Source: Haemophilus sp. (GTDB lineage: Bacteria; Pseudomonadota; Gammaproteobacteria; Enterobacterales; Pasteurellaceae). Taken from it: a stretch of DNA of 25,487 nt. Made by a program: the position numbers and the translations under genes. The stretch's first letter is position 1. Each line of letters starts with the position of its first letter. Below the pieces are notes generated by a model. It saw only the letters and a program-made list of their open reading frames with translations. It did no database searches and was not told the origin of the DNA. The stretch lies in NCBI GenBank assembly GCA_019423005.1, contig JAHZCF010000091.1:1-25487 (forward strand). The letters are read 5' to 3'. This document shows, in pieces, positions 7,251-14,742 of the stretch.

Positions 7251-7282
7251 AAAGCTGATGAACTTCTTCATCAGCTTTTTTA
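7251..7282. terminator. Bidirectional terminator between rhlB and mreD
   Basis: Perfect 12-bp stem: AAAGCTGATGAA (7251-7262) pairs with TTCATCAGCTTT (7267-7278) around a CTTC loop, with A-rich and T-rich flanks on either side. It sits between two convergent genes and can serve both strands. No uptake signal is involved, unlike the other strong terminators in this window. Confidence 0.88.
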
Positions 7283-7285
7283 TGA

Positions 7286-7774
7286 TTAATTCAATCCAAC
7301 TCTTCGACGCGCAGTACGCATCAATAAGAATACCCAAGGCCATAAGACGCCAGATGCAACAGCACCAAAGATTTCCTGCCAATTAAAAAATGCACCATGC
7401 AAAGAAAATTCAACCAAGAAAATAGCCACTCGAATGACAAAAACGAAAAGAAGTACTAATAAGCTTTGAAACCACAAGGAAAGGTTACGCAACATTAAGT
7501 AATATTTAGAAACAAAATAGAAGGTAATAGAAAGTACCAGCGCATGCACGCCTAAAATAGAGCCTAGCACAATATCCCATAAAACTCCGAGTAAAAATGC
7601 CAAACCAATGCTTACTCTATCAGGTAAAGCAAGGGTCCAGTAAAGCAAGACTAAAATCAACCAAGAAGGTTTAAAGGCTTGAAAGCCTGCTGGCCATGGC
7701 GCTAACTCCATCACTAATGCCACAACAAAAAAGCATAAAATGGTCGCCCATTGAAAAATAAAACGCCCTTGCAT
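7286..7774 (-). CDS. mreD: MreD, rod-shape-determining membrane protein
   Basis: Inner-membrane protein of 162 residues with about five to six hydrophobic segments, the third protein of the MreBCD elongation complex. The family stretch FLLGVLWDIVLGSILGVHAL is present near the middle (about residues 60-80). The start overlaps the mreC stop by one base (TAATG on the minus strand), so translation is probably coupled. Length matches E. coli MreD. It ends 4 nt from the bidirectional terminator shared with rhlB. Confidence 0.95.
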   Translation of the reverse strand: MQGRFIFQWATILCFFVVALVMELAPWPAGFQAFKPSWLILVLLYWTLALPDRVSIGLAFLLGVLWDIVLGSILGVHALVLSITFYFVSKYYLMLRNLSLWFQSLLVLLFVFVIRVAIFLVEFSLHGAFFNWQEIFGAVASGVLWPWVFLLMRTARRRVGLN

Positions 7775-8838
7775 TAGTCTTCATCCCTATGTTCTTGTTG
7801 ATCTGGAGAAACCGGTTCCTCTTGTTGAGGCATTGTGGTCGGAATTTCAGGATCCACGATTTCTTTTCCTGTATGTGGTTGAGAGCTATCCGATTGCTCA
7901 TCCATAATTTTGGTTTTTCTCACAGAATGTTTTGCTTCATGAGCTTGGCTTTCCAAACGCAGCTGTACAAGACGACGCACTTCTTCCGGTGACATAGATT
8001 TGACTTTCGACATATCAAGATTGCTCGGCCAAAGTAAAAGCAGATAACGTAAACGATCTAACTCAGCCAAAGGTTTCGCTTTCACCGTTGCAAAGTAATT
8101 TGAGCCATCACGAGACACACTTTGTACGACTGCCACAGGATAGCCTTCTACAAAACGTCCGCCCAAACCCGAAGTTACTAATAAATCGCCTTTTTCAATA
8201 TCCACGGAACGAGGCACATTATCTAAGGTAAGCTCATCAGAGTGTCCTGTACCACTCGCAATCACACGAACATCATTACGTAAAACTTGTACTGGAATTG
8301 AATGAGTCACATCAGTTAAAAGCAATACTCGGCTCGTATTTTCGCCCACAGATATAATCTGTCCAATCATCCCTTTTTCATCAATCACGGGCTGACCGAC
8401 ATAAGCGCCATCACGTTCCCCTTGATTGATCACCACTTGCTGACGATAAACGTCAGTTTCAGCGGTAAGCACTTCTGCAATCTTTTTATATTCATCCGTG
8501 CGTAAAGGCGAATTAAGAAGTAAACGAAGACGTTGGTTTTCTACCTTGAGTTGATCCAATAATAAAAGATCGGCATTTTTCTCACGCAACTGCTCACGCA
8601 ATACTTTATTTTCAATAAGCAGTTTATTGGTATCCACCAAGTTGCTTGATACACTATCTAGAACTGTTCTTGGCCCATTCGCAAGGTAATATAAGCCTCC
8701 GACAGCCGTTTCCATGACACTACGCGCCTTTGTCATTGATGAGGTTTGCCCATCAACTAAAATGAGTATCATCGAAGCAATCACCGCTAATGTGAGTCGG
8801 ATACCTAATGGTGGTGCTTTACCAAAAATGGGTTTCAT
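7774..8838 (-). CDS. mreC: MreC, cell-shape scaffold protein
   Basis: Bitopic inner-membrane protein of 354 residues; the periplasmic part links MreB to PBP2 and RodA. One N-terminal membrane segment (about 13-27) is followed by a coiled coil (about 65-107, rich in LLIENKVLREQLREK-type heptads). The beta-barrel domain (about 110-275) includes the VINQGERDGAYVGQPVI and GLLVTSGLGGRF-like stretches. The last 70-80 residues are hydrophilic, rich in Glu, Gln, Asp and Pro, and probably disordered. Such C-terminal tails vary among MreC proteins. It is separated from mreB by a strong uptake-signal hairpin, so its level may be lower than that of MreB. Confidence 0.95.
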   Translation of the reverse strand: MKPIFGKAPPLGIRLTLAVIASMILILVDGQTSSMTKARSVMETAVGGLYYLANGPRTVLDSVSSNLVDTNKLLIENKVLREQLREKNADLLLLDQLKVENQRLRLLLNSPLRTDEYKKIAEVLTAETDVYRQQVVINQGERDGAYVGQPVIDEKGMIGQIISVGENTSRVLLLTDVTHSIPVQVLRNDVRVIASGTGHSDELTLDNVPRSVDIEKGDLLVTSGLGGRFVEGYPVAVVQSVSRDGSNYFATVKAKPLAELDRLRYLLLLWPSNLDMSKVKSMSPEEVRRLVQLRLESQAHEAKHSVRKTKIMDEQSDSSQPHTGKEIVDPEIPTTMPQQEEPVSPDQQEHRDED

Positions 8839-8860
8839 TCACTGTCCTAGGGTTGAAAGG

Positions 8861-8919
8861 AAAAGTGCGGTCAAAAAATCAGACGAATTAAAAACGTCGA
8901 TTTTTCTGACCGCACTTTT
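8861..8919. terminator. Paired uptake-signal hairpin between mreB and mreC
   Basis: Arms of 25 nt (8861-8885 and 8895-8919) pair with only a few mismatches. Each contains a full uptake-signal core (8863-8871 plus, 8909-8917 minus). Read in the mre direction, the minus strand, the second arm ends in TTTT, as in an intrinsic terminator. It lies 5 nt beyond the mreB stop and about 22 nt before mreC, so it should cut down transcription of mreCD from the mreB promoter. Confidence 0.82.
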
Positions 8920-8924
8920 AGAAA

Positions 8925-9980
8925 TTAAATTTCGTCGCTGAAAATATCGCCGCCGTGCATATCAATCATTTCGATTGCTTCACCGCCACCACGAGCTACG
9001 CAAGTTAATGGTTCTTCTGCAATGATTGCCGGTACGCCACATTCTTTTGATAACAATACATCAATGTTGCGTAATAAAGCACCACCACCCGTTAACACCA
9101 TACCGCGTTCGAAAATATCTGCAGCGTGTTCTGGTTGGCATTCTTCAAGCGCTGTACGCACCGCTGCAACGATACCATTTAATGGCTGCTGAAGAGCTTC
9201 TTGTACATCACGAGAAGTTAATTTGAATGAGCGAGGCGCACCTTCAGCAAGGTTATGACCGTGCACTTCCATTTCTAAAATTTCATCACCTTCTTGAATG
9301 TAAGCTGAACCAATTTCATGTTTGATACGCTCTGCAGTTGGCTCACCAATCACAGAACCAAAAGTACGACGAACATAAGAGATGATCGCTTCATCAAAAC
9401 GGTCACCACCAATACGTACAGAAGATGAATACACGATACCGTTTAAAGAAATCACCGCCACTTCAGTGGTACCACCACCGATATCAATGACCATTGAACC
9501 GATCGCTGTAGAAACCGGCAAGTTTGCACCGATTGCAGCCGCCATTGGCTCTTCAATTAAATAAACTTCACGTGCACCTGCACCTAATGCTGATTCTTTG
9601 ATTGCACGACGTTCAACTTGAGTTGCTCCAGCCGGTACACAAACTAGCACTCGCGGGCTAGGACGCATAAAGTTACCGCTATGTACTTGTTTGATAAAGT
9701 ACTGCAACATTTTCTCTGTCACAGAAAAATCAGCGATGACACCATCTTTCATCGGACGAATAGCCACGATACTTTTTGGGGTACGACCAAGCATTTGTTT
9801 TGCTTCTTTACCTACTGCCGCAATACTTTTGTATGCGCCCATACGGTCTTGACGAATTGCCACAACTGAAGGTTCATCAAGTACGATGCCTTGGCCTTTC
9901 ACGTAAATTAATGTATTTGCTGTACCTAGATCGATAGAAAGATCATTTGAAAATAAACCACGAATTTTTTTGAATAACAT
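8925..9980 (-). CDS. mreB: MreB, actin-like rod-shape protein
   Basis: Bacterial actin homologue of 351 residues that forms membrane-bound filaments and orients lateral wall synthesis. The N-terminal amphipathic membrane-binding segment MLFKKIRGLFS is clear. Phosphate-1 (SIDLGTANT, about 15-23), phosphate-2 (VIDIGGGTTEVAV, about 165-177) and the adenosine motif (VLTGGGALLRN, about 293-303) are intact. Length equals that of gammaproteobacterial MreB. It is the first gene of the mreBCD cluster, read leftward; a paired-uptake-signal hairpin directly follows its stop. Its promoter should lie in 9981-10151, but I could not single out a convincing -35/-10 pair. Confidence 0.97.
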   Translation of the reverse strand: MLFKKIRGLFSNDLSIDLGTANTLIYVKGQGIVLDEPSVVAIRQDRMGAYKSIAAVGKEAKQMLGRTPKSIVAIRPMKDGVIADFSVTEKMLQYFIKQVHSGNFMRPSPRVLVCVPAGATQVERRAIKESALGAGAREVYLIEEPMAAAIGANLPVSTAIGSMVIDIGGGTTEVAVISLNGIVYSSSVRIGGDRFDEAIISYVRRTFGSVIGEPTAERIKHEIGSAYIQEGDEILEMEVHGHNLAEGAPRSFKLTSRDVQEALQQPLNGIVAAVRTALEECQPEHAADIFERGMVLTGGGALLRNIDVLLSKECGVPAIIAEEPLTCVARGGGEAIEMIDMHGGDIFSDEI

Positions 9981-10151
9981 AAGAATTCCGTCATTAGTTT
10001 GGTGAAAAATTACTCATTTCTGAGCATAGAAAAAAATTGTGCTAAATGTATCAAAAAATCGAGTTTGATAACAGGATTTTTTGCTTTGTTCATCCACACT
10101 TACCTCACTATTTTTTCTAACAAGGTAAGTGCGGTCAATTTTAATGGTGTT
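9981..10151. other. Intergenic region upstream of mreB, downstream of the ABC transporter
   Basis: 171 bp that should contain the mreB promoter. It also holds an uptake signal and a 9-bp inverted repeat, CACTTACCT (10097-10105) and AGGTAAGTG (10123-10131), with a 17-nt loop. The right arm overlaps the uptake signal. The repeat lacks a T-run after it on either strand, so a terminator role is weak. No gene is supported. Confidence 0.55.
10127..10135 (+). repeat. Extended DNA uptake signal downstream of the ABC transporter gene
   Basis: Exact AAGTGCGGT core followed by CAATTTTAATGGTGTTTT, nearly the same extension as the copy at 14220. It lies 16 nt beyond the transporter stop codon. Confidence 0.9.
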
Positions 10152-11942
10152 TTATACGAGATTTCGGTCAGTGAATTGCCACTCGCCATTACCTAAAATC
10201 ATCAATTGTTGCTGATGGAAAGCTTGCAAGGTTGAACGATGCCCCACACTAATAACCGTTGTATGAGGTAAACATTCTTTTAATAGACGATACATATTAT
10301 CTTCTAAGCCTTCATCCATACTCGCAGTGGCTTCGTCCAGGAATGCTACTTTCGGTTTATGTAATAACAAACGAGCAAAAGCCAAACGTTGTTGCTCACC
10401 GAGAGAAAGAATTCGTGTCCAATCTTGTTCTTGATCTAAACGATCTTGTAAATGGCCTAAGGACACTTGTTTTAATACCTCAATCATCTCATCACGATTA
10501 AAGGCCTTTTCTTCATTCGGATAAGCCAGCGCAGTCAATAAGCTGCCTTGTGGTAAATAAGGTTTTTGCGATAAGAAAAGCTGATGGGGTGGACAATACA
10601 CATCCCCTTCTGAATACACCCAAAGCCCTGCTACTGTTCGCAATAACGTGGTTTTACCCACGCCTGAATGACCTTGAATTAATAGGGTTGAACCTTGTGG
10701 CAGTGTTAAATTTAAATTCTCAATTAAGGTTTTTCCAAATGGATTACTGATGCTTAAATCCTTAAAGATCACGTCAGTTTCATGTTCGTGTAAATGCGAA
10801 GTAGATTGACGATTCGCCATATCAATCGCATAACTAAAGCCAGTTAAACGATCCAATGTGGCTTTGTATCCAGCAAAACCATCGTAAGAATTACGGAAGA
10901 AGGAAAGATTTGAATGCAACTTACCAAATACTTGTAGCGTTTGCATCAGATCGCCGAGTTTAATTTGTTTCTCAAAATAACGCCCCACTTGAATTAACAA
11001 AGGGAACACAACGGAAACTTGGCTTACTACTAGGTTAAAACCAGAGAATTTTAAGGTTCGATAAACAATATCCCACATGTTATTGATCACCGTACCGAAT
11101 TGTTTATAAAGTTGGCTGCTCTCAACTTTCTCCCCCGCATAAAATGCCACACTTTCCGCATATTCTTTGATGCGAATTAAAGAATAACGATAGTTAGCGT
11201 TTAAGCGTTCGTTGACGAAATTCAGCATAATTAACGGACGCCCTAAACGGAATGCAATCGCGGTAGTGATAATCACATAAGCAAATACCAAGAATACCAT
11301 CATGCGTGGAATTTCAGTACCAAATACCATCATTGGTCCCGCTAATCCCCACAATAAGATCGTGTAAGAAATCATAGAGGTGACAGCATCAATCACCCCG
11401 GTACTTAAAGAGAGCGTGGTTCGCACATAGGATTGCACATCTTGTTGAATACGTTGATCGGGGTTATCTAAGTTAGCGGAAACATACTGCGTTTTATAGT
11501 ACGCGCGATTATTCATCCATTTATCCACTAGCTGACCATTCAACCATTCGATCCAATCAATAGAAAAACGTTGCTCTAAATAATAGCTCAGCAATGCAGC
11601 AATCACTGAACTTGTCGCTATCACACAAAACAGCACCATTTGATCCCAAAACACAGGTTCATTAAATTCCTGCAAGGATGTGTACATATTGTTGTACCAT
11701 TCGGAATGCACCAAGCTAATACGCACACTGACCAATGTCATCGCCACAATTAACAAGAAAAATAGCAAAGGTTTAATACTTCGGCGTGGTGAAAGATAAC
11801 CACCAGCAAATTGCCAAAATTGTTTCCCCCAGTGGGTAAAACGGACTAATAAGAAAATACCAAAGCTAAACACGACAGCCGTCATCGCTAATGTTTTTGC
11901 TATCCATAAAAGCGAATTAATGGCCTCTTGAGCGTAATCCAT
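10152..11942 (-). CDS. SbmA/YddA-like ABC transporter, fused membrane and ATPase domains
   Basis: Half-transporter of 596 residues. The N-terminal two-thirds is a membrane domain with about five or six hydrophobic segments (near 15-33, 58-75, 100-122, 185-205, 214-232 and 305-320). It resembles the SbmA/BacA and YddA/ABCD membrane family and includes the EWYNNMY stretch. The ATPase domain has Walker A GHSGVGKT (424-431), the signature LSLGEQQR (512-519), Walker B KVAFLDEA (531-538) and the switch histidine H568. It corresponds to what I recall as HI_0036 in H. influenzae, of unknown substrate. Peptides or fatty-acid derivatives are possible by family. The ATG at 11942 follows AGGTTG; a TTG two codons earlier is less likely. 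Divergent from the YidE-like gene. Confidence 0.88.
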   Translation of the reverse strand: MDYAQEAINSLLWIAKTLAMTAVVFSFGIFLLVRFTHWGKQFWQFAGGYLSPRRSIKPLLFFLLIVAMTLVSVRISLVHSEWYNNMYTSLQEFNEPVFWDQMVLFCVIATSSVIAALLSYYLEQRFSIDWIEWLNGQLVDKWMNNRAYYKTQYVSANLDNPDQRIQQDVQSYVRTTLSLSTGVIDAVTSMISYTILLWGLAGPMMVFGTEIPRMMVFLVFAYVIITTAIAFRLGRPLIMLNFVNERLNANYRYSLIRIKEYAESVAFYAGEKVESSQLYKQFGTVINNMWDIVYRTLKFSGFNLVVSQVSVVFPLLIQVGRYFEKQIKLGDLMQTLQVFGKLHSNLSFFRNSYDGFAGYKATLDRLTGFSYAIDMANRQSTSHLHEHETDVIFKDLSISNPFGKTLIENLNLTLPQGSTLLIQGHSGVGKTTLLRTVAGLWVYSEGDVYCPPHQLFLSQKPYLPQGSLLTALAYPNEEKAFNRDEMIEVLKQVSLGHLQDRLDQEQDWTRILSLGEQQRLAFARLLLHKPKVAFLDEATASMDEGLEDNMYRLLKECLPHTTVISVGHRSTLQAFHQQQLMILGNGEWQFTDRNLV

Positions 11943-11963
11943 AATCAACCTATAAAATCAAAA

Positions 11964-11972
11964 AAGTGCGGT
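11964..11972 (+). repeat. DNA uptake signal in the divergent promoter region
   Basis: Exact AAGTGCGGT followed by CATTTTAGGCGGTGTTTA, so both AT-rich downstream blocks are present. It lies 22 nt upstream of the ABC transporter start. Confidence 0.9.
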
Positions 11973-12005
11973 CATTTTAGGCGGTGTTTATTTTTAAGCA
12001 AGAAA

Positions 12006-12027
12006 AAATGTGATGGAGATAACATTT
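12006..12027. promoter_or_regulatory. CRP site (classical, CRP-N type)
   Basis: AAATGTGA, six bases (TGGAGA), then TAACATTT. This matches the 22-bp CRP consensus with one mismatch in the recognition arms (TAACA instead of TCACA). A perfect 9-bp inverted repeat (12003-12011 and 12022-12030) covers it. The centre (12016.5) is about 61 bp upstream of the start site predicted from the -10 at 12065-12070, the usual class I activator distance. CRP control of the YidE-like gene is inferred. The distance to the divergent ABC gene (74 bp) would also permit effects there. Confidence 0.72.
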
Positions 12028-12061
12028 TTTGACTTTGTTACAAGCGGGTAGGATATCAAAT

Positions 12062-12070
12062 TGTTATAAT
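12062..12070 (+). promoter_or_regulatory. Extended -10 promoter of the YidE-like gene
   Basis: TGTTATAAT is a perfect extended -10 (TGn plus TATAAT). No good -35 lies at 17 bp, which fits a promoter that relies on the extended -10 and on CRP at the upstream site. The predicted start is near 12077, leaving a leader of about 30 nt with AGAGGT before the ATG. Confidence 0.65.
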
Positions 12071-12107
12071 CCAAAATAGTTAAATTTTTAATAAATTAGA
12101 GGTCGGT

Positions 12108-13760
12108 ATGAGTGAAACTGCGATTACCATTAGTTTGCTTGCCCTCGTTGCCGTAATTGGTCTATGGATCGGGCATTTTAAAATTAAAGGTGTAGGATTA
12201 GGTATTGGTGGCGTGCTATTTGGTGGTATTTTAGTTGCCCATTTTACCACTCAATATGGCATTAAATTGGATAGCCATACGTTACATTTTGTGCAAGAGT
12301 TCGGCTTAATTCTGTTTGTTTATACGATAGGTATTCAAGTCGGTCCCGGATTTTTTTCTTCCTTACGAAAATCAGGCTTAACCTTAAATGGGTTAGGCAC
12401 TTTAATCGTTGCACTTGGTGCAGTGGTGACAATTCTCATTTATAAGCTGGCGGATATTCCTCTTGATGTCGCGCTTGGTATTTACTCCGGTGCAGTCACC
12501 AATACCCCATCTCTCGGTGCGGGTCAGCAAATTCTTTCTGAATTAGGCATGTCGCAAACGACGTCTAACATGGGGATGGCCTATGCAATGGCTTATCCTT
12601 TTGGAATTTGTGGCATTTTACTTTCTATGTGGCTTATTCGTCTTTTCTTTAAAATTAAAGTGGATAAAGAAGCAGCAAATTTTGAAAAAGAAAGTGGTCA
12701 TGACAAAGAAGCACTCAAAAGCATGTCTCTGAAAGTCACCAATACTAATCTCAATGGTATCCATTTGATTGAAATTCCAGGTTTTGATGATGAAGATGTC
12801 GTCTGCTCTCGCTTGAAACGGGGTGAGCTTGTTATTGTGCCGAAAGCAGATACCGATATTCAACTTGGGGATATTTTACATTTGGTCGGCAATCCTGAAG
12901 GCTTGAAAAAAATGCACCTTATCATTGGGGAAGAAGTTGATATCCCGGTAGCAAACTTGAGTGGCGAAATTCGTTCTGAGCGCGTGGTCGTCACCAATGA
13001 AAAAGTACTCGGAAAACAAATTCGTCATCTCGGCATTCATCAAAAATACGGTGTAGTCATTTCACGTTTAAACCGAGCAGGTGTCGAATTAGTACCAACT
13101 GCACATACAACACTTCAATTTGGTGATGTATTACACATGGTGGGTAAAACTGATATTCTCAACCAAGCAATTTCAGTGATCGGGAACGCCAAACAGAAAC
13201 TGTTACAAGTACAAATGTTGCCAGTGTTTATTGGGATTGGCTTAGGGGTATTACTCGGCTCCATTCCTTTCTATATTCCAGGTTTCCCTGTGGCATTAAA
13301 ATTAGGGCTAGCAGGCGGACCGTTAGTCGTCGCATTGATCTTGGCTCGAATTGGCTCTATCGGAAAACTCTACTGGTTTATGCCACCGAGTGCGAACTTG
13401 GCATTGCGCGAAATTGGTATTGTGCTCTTCCTTGCTGTAGTCGGTTTAAAATCTGGCGGTAGCTTTGTGGACACACTCACCAATGGTTCCGGTCTTGAAT
13501 GGATGGGCTACGGTATTTTCATCACTCTTGTACCATTAATGATTGTAGGTATCATTGCACGTTTATATGTAAAATTAAATTATCTTTCTCTTTGTGGCCT
13601 GTTAGCGGGGTCAATGACGGATCCTCCTGCGCTTGCTTTCGCCAATGAACTGAAAGAAGGAAGCGGTGCCGCAGCACTCTCCTATGCGACAGTCTATCCG
13701 CTCACCATGTTCTTACGGATCATTTCACCACAATTATTAGCCATTCTTTTATGGGTTTAA
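12108..13760 (+). CDS. YidE/AspT-family transporter with two RCK-C domains
   Basis: Membrane protein of 550 residues. Two five-to-six-helix membrane halves (about 1-180 and 365-550) flank a soluble middle part. The middle part carries two TrkA-C/RCK-C-like repeats; GELVIVPKADTDIQLGDILHLVG and GVELVPTAHTTLQFGDVLHMVG show the duplication. The halves repeat the family motif: GAVTNTPSLGAGQQ near 127-140 and GSMTDPPALAFANE near 503-516. This is the aspartate:alanine exchanger family layout, as in E. coli YidE and YbjL. I recall the H. influenzae counterpart as HI_0035. The substrate is unknown; an organic acid or amino acid is possible. A near-consensus CRP site and extended -10 precede it, consistent with control by carbon status. 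Confidence 0.9.
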   Translation: MSETAITISLLALVAVIGLWIGHFKIKGVGLGIGGVLFGGILVAHFTTQYGIKLDSHTLHFVQEFGLILFVYTIGIQVGPGFFSSLRKSGLTLNGLGTLIVALGAVVTILIYKLADIPLDVALGIYSGAVTNTPSLGAGQQILSELGMSQTTSNMGMAYAMAYPFGICGILLSMWLIRLFFKIKVDKEAANFEKESGHDKEALKSMSLKVTNTNLNGIHLIEIPGFDDEDVVCSRLKRGELVIVPKADTDIQLGDILHLVGNPEGLKKMHLIIGEEVDIPVANLSGEIRSERVVVTNEKVLGKQIRHLGIHQKYGVVISRLNRAGVELVPTAHTTLQFGDVLHMVGKTDILNQAISVIGNAKQKLLQVQMLPVFIGIGLGVLLGSIPFYIPGFPVALKLGLAGGPLVVALILARIGSIGKLYWFMPPSANLALREIGIVLFLAVVGLKSGGSFVDTLTNGSGLEWMGYGIFITLVPLMIVGIIARLYVKLNYLSLCGLLAGSMTDPPALAFANELKEGSGAAALSYATVYPLTMFLRIISPQLLAILLWV

Positions 13761-13772
13761 CATCCTTCAGAC

Positions 13773-13801
13773 TTGGGGCAGAATAACTGCCCCAATATTT
13801 A
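13773..13801 (+). terminator. Terminator after the YidE-like gene
   Basis: TTGGGGCAG (13773-13781) pairs perfectly with CTGCCCCAA (13787-13795) around AATAA, followed by a short, interrupted T-rich tail (TATTTA). It is a GC-rich, stable 9-bp stem 12 nt after the stop. The T-tract is modest, so efficiency is uncertain. Confidence 0.7.
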
Positions 13802-13874
13802 CGTTAAGCACCATGAAAACCATGAAACAATTCAAATAAAATCTGCCCTAAGCCTATCCCTTTCCCTCATTCAA

Positions 13875-13883
13875 TGATAGAAT
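13875..13883 (+). promoter_or_regulatory. Possible extended -10 promoter of the rsfS operon
   Basis: TGATAGAAT fits TGn plus 5 of 6 bases of TATAAT. It lies 28 nt upstream of the rsfS ATG and downstream of the preceding terminator. No clear -35 is present. It would drive the whole rsfS-rlmH-mrdA-rodA cluster. Confidence 0.4.
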
Positions 13884-13911
13884 TCATCGCTTTATTTAGA
13901 TAGGAAAAGAA

Positions 13912-14220
13912 ATGTCATTAGTTGAATTTGTAATTGATAAACTCGATGATTTAAAAGGCACTGAAATTGTGCATTTTGATGTAAAAGGCAAATCATCGAT
14001 TACTGAAAATATGATTATTTGTACCGGTACATCTAGCCGCCAAGTCTCTGCGATGGCCGATAACCTTATTGCGGAATGTAAAAAAGCCGGTTATGAAACC
14101 TTTGGTGAAGAAGGTCGTAATACCGCAGATTGGATCGTGGTCGATCTCGGTCAAACCATCGTACACATCATGCAGCGCGATGCACGTGAAATGTATCAAT
14201 TAGAAAAACTTTGGGCATAA
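13912..14220 (+). CDS. rsfS: RsfS, ribosomal silencing factor
   Basis: 102-residue member of the Iojap/RsfS family (formerly YbeB). It binds ribosomal protein uL14 on the 50S subunit and blocks subunit joining when nutrients are short. The family core is clear: DVKGKSSITENMIICTGTSSRQVSAMAD, then GRNTADWIVVDLGQTIVHIM and REMYQLEKLW at the C-terminus. AGGAAAAGA precedes the ATG. It is the first gene of the cluster rsfS-rlmH-mrdA-rodA, the usual gammaproteobacterial order. Its stop codon shares one base with an uptake signal. Confidence 0.96.
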   Translation: MSLVEFVIDKLDDLKGTEIVHFDVKGKSSITENMIICTGTSSRQVSAMADNLIAECKKAGYETFGEEGRNTADWIVVDLGQTIVHIMQRDAREMYQLEKLWA

Positions 14221-14228
14221 AGTGCGGT
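14220..14228 (+). repeat. Extended DNA uptake signal overlapping the rsfS stop
   Basis: Exact AAGTGCGGT whose first base is the last base of the rsfS stop codon. The extension CAATTTTGATGGTGTTTT is almost identical to that at 10127. It forms most of the rsfS-rlmH spacer. Confidence 0.92.
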
Positions 14229-14259
14229 CAATTTTGATGGTGTTTTAAAAGGGAAAAGG

Positions 14260-14727
14260 ATGAAAATCACATTAATTGCAGTGGGCACCAAAATGCCGGC
14301 TTGGGTTACCACCGGATTTGAAGAATACCAACGTCGTTTTCCTAAAGACATGCCTTTTGAACTCATTGAAATCCCTGCAGGCAAGCGTGGAAAAAATGCG
14401 GATATTAAACGTATCTTAGAGCAAGAAGGCAAAGCGATGCTCGCAGCTTGCGGAAAAGGCAAAGTAGTCACATTAGATATCCCTGGCAAACCTTGGACAA
14501 CACCACAGCTTGCTGAGCAATTAGAGGGCTGGAAAAATGATGGTCGTGATGTGTGCTTACTCATTGGCGGGCCTGAAGGTTTATCCCCCGAATGCAAAGC
14601 GGCAGCAGAACAAAGTTGGTCACTGTCACCACTCACACTGCCCCATCCATTAGTGCGAGTTGTCGTGGCAGAAAGTTTATACCGCGCGTGGTCACTGACA
14701 ACAAACCACCCTTATCATAGAGAATAA
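14260..14727 (+). CDS. rlmH: RlmH, 23S rRNA pseudouridine-1915 N3-methyltransferase
   Basis: SPOUT-class methyltransferase of 155 residues that methylates pseudouridine 1915 in helix 69 of 23S rRNA in assembled 70S ribosomes, using SAM. The trefoil-knot SAM region is clear: VTLDIPGKPWTTPQLAEQL, LLIGGPEGLSPECK and the C-terminal SLSPLTLPHPLVRVVVAESLYRA. Length is as in E. coli. The ATG follows GGGAAAAGG. It ends 15 nt before mrdA. The ribosome-factor pair rsfS-rlmH before the elongasome genes is a conserved arrangement. Confidence 0.97.
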   Translation: MKITLIAVGTKMPAWVTTGFEEYQRRFPKDMPFELIEIPAGKRGKNADIKRILEQEGKAMLAACGKGKVVTLDIPGKPWTTPQLAEQLEGWKNDGRDVCLLIGGPEGLSPECKAAAEQSWSLSPLTLPHPLVRVVVAESLYRAWSLTTNHPYHRE

Positions 14728-14742
14728 CGTATTACATTACCG

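Noticed and set aside
8714..8941. Plus-strand reading frames inside mreB, mreC, the ABC gene and the DUF945 gene
   Set aside because: They overlap well-supported genes on the other strand, have no ribosome-binding sites and match no family I recognise.
12040..12048. Apl-type uptake signal (ACAAGCGGT)
   Set aside because: The sequence is ACAAGCGGG, one mismatch, a single occurrence, and all exact signals in the window are Hin-type.
13810..13827. Tandem ACCATGAAA repeat before rsfS
   Set aside because: Two 9-bp copies only, with no symmetry or promoter relation; probably chance.
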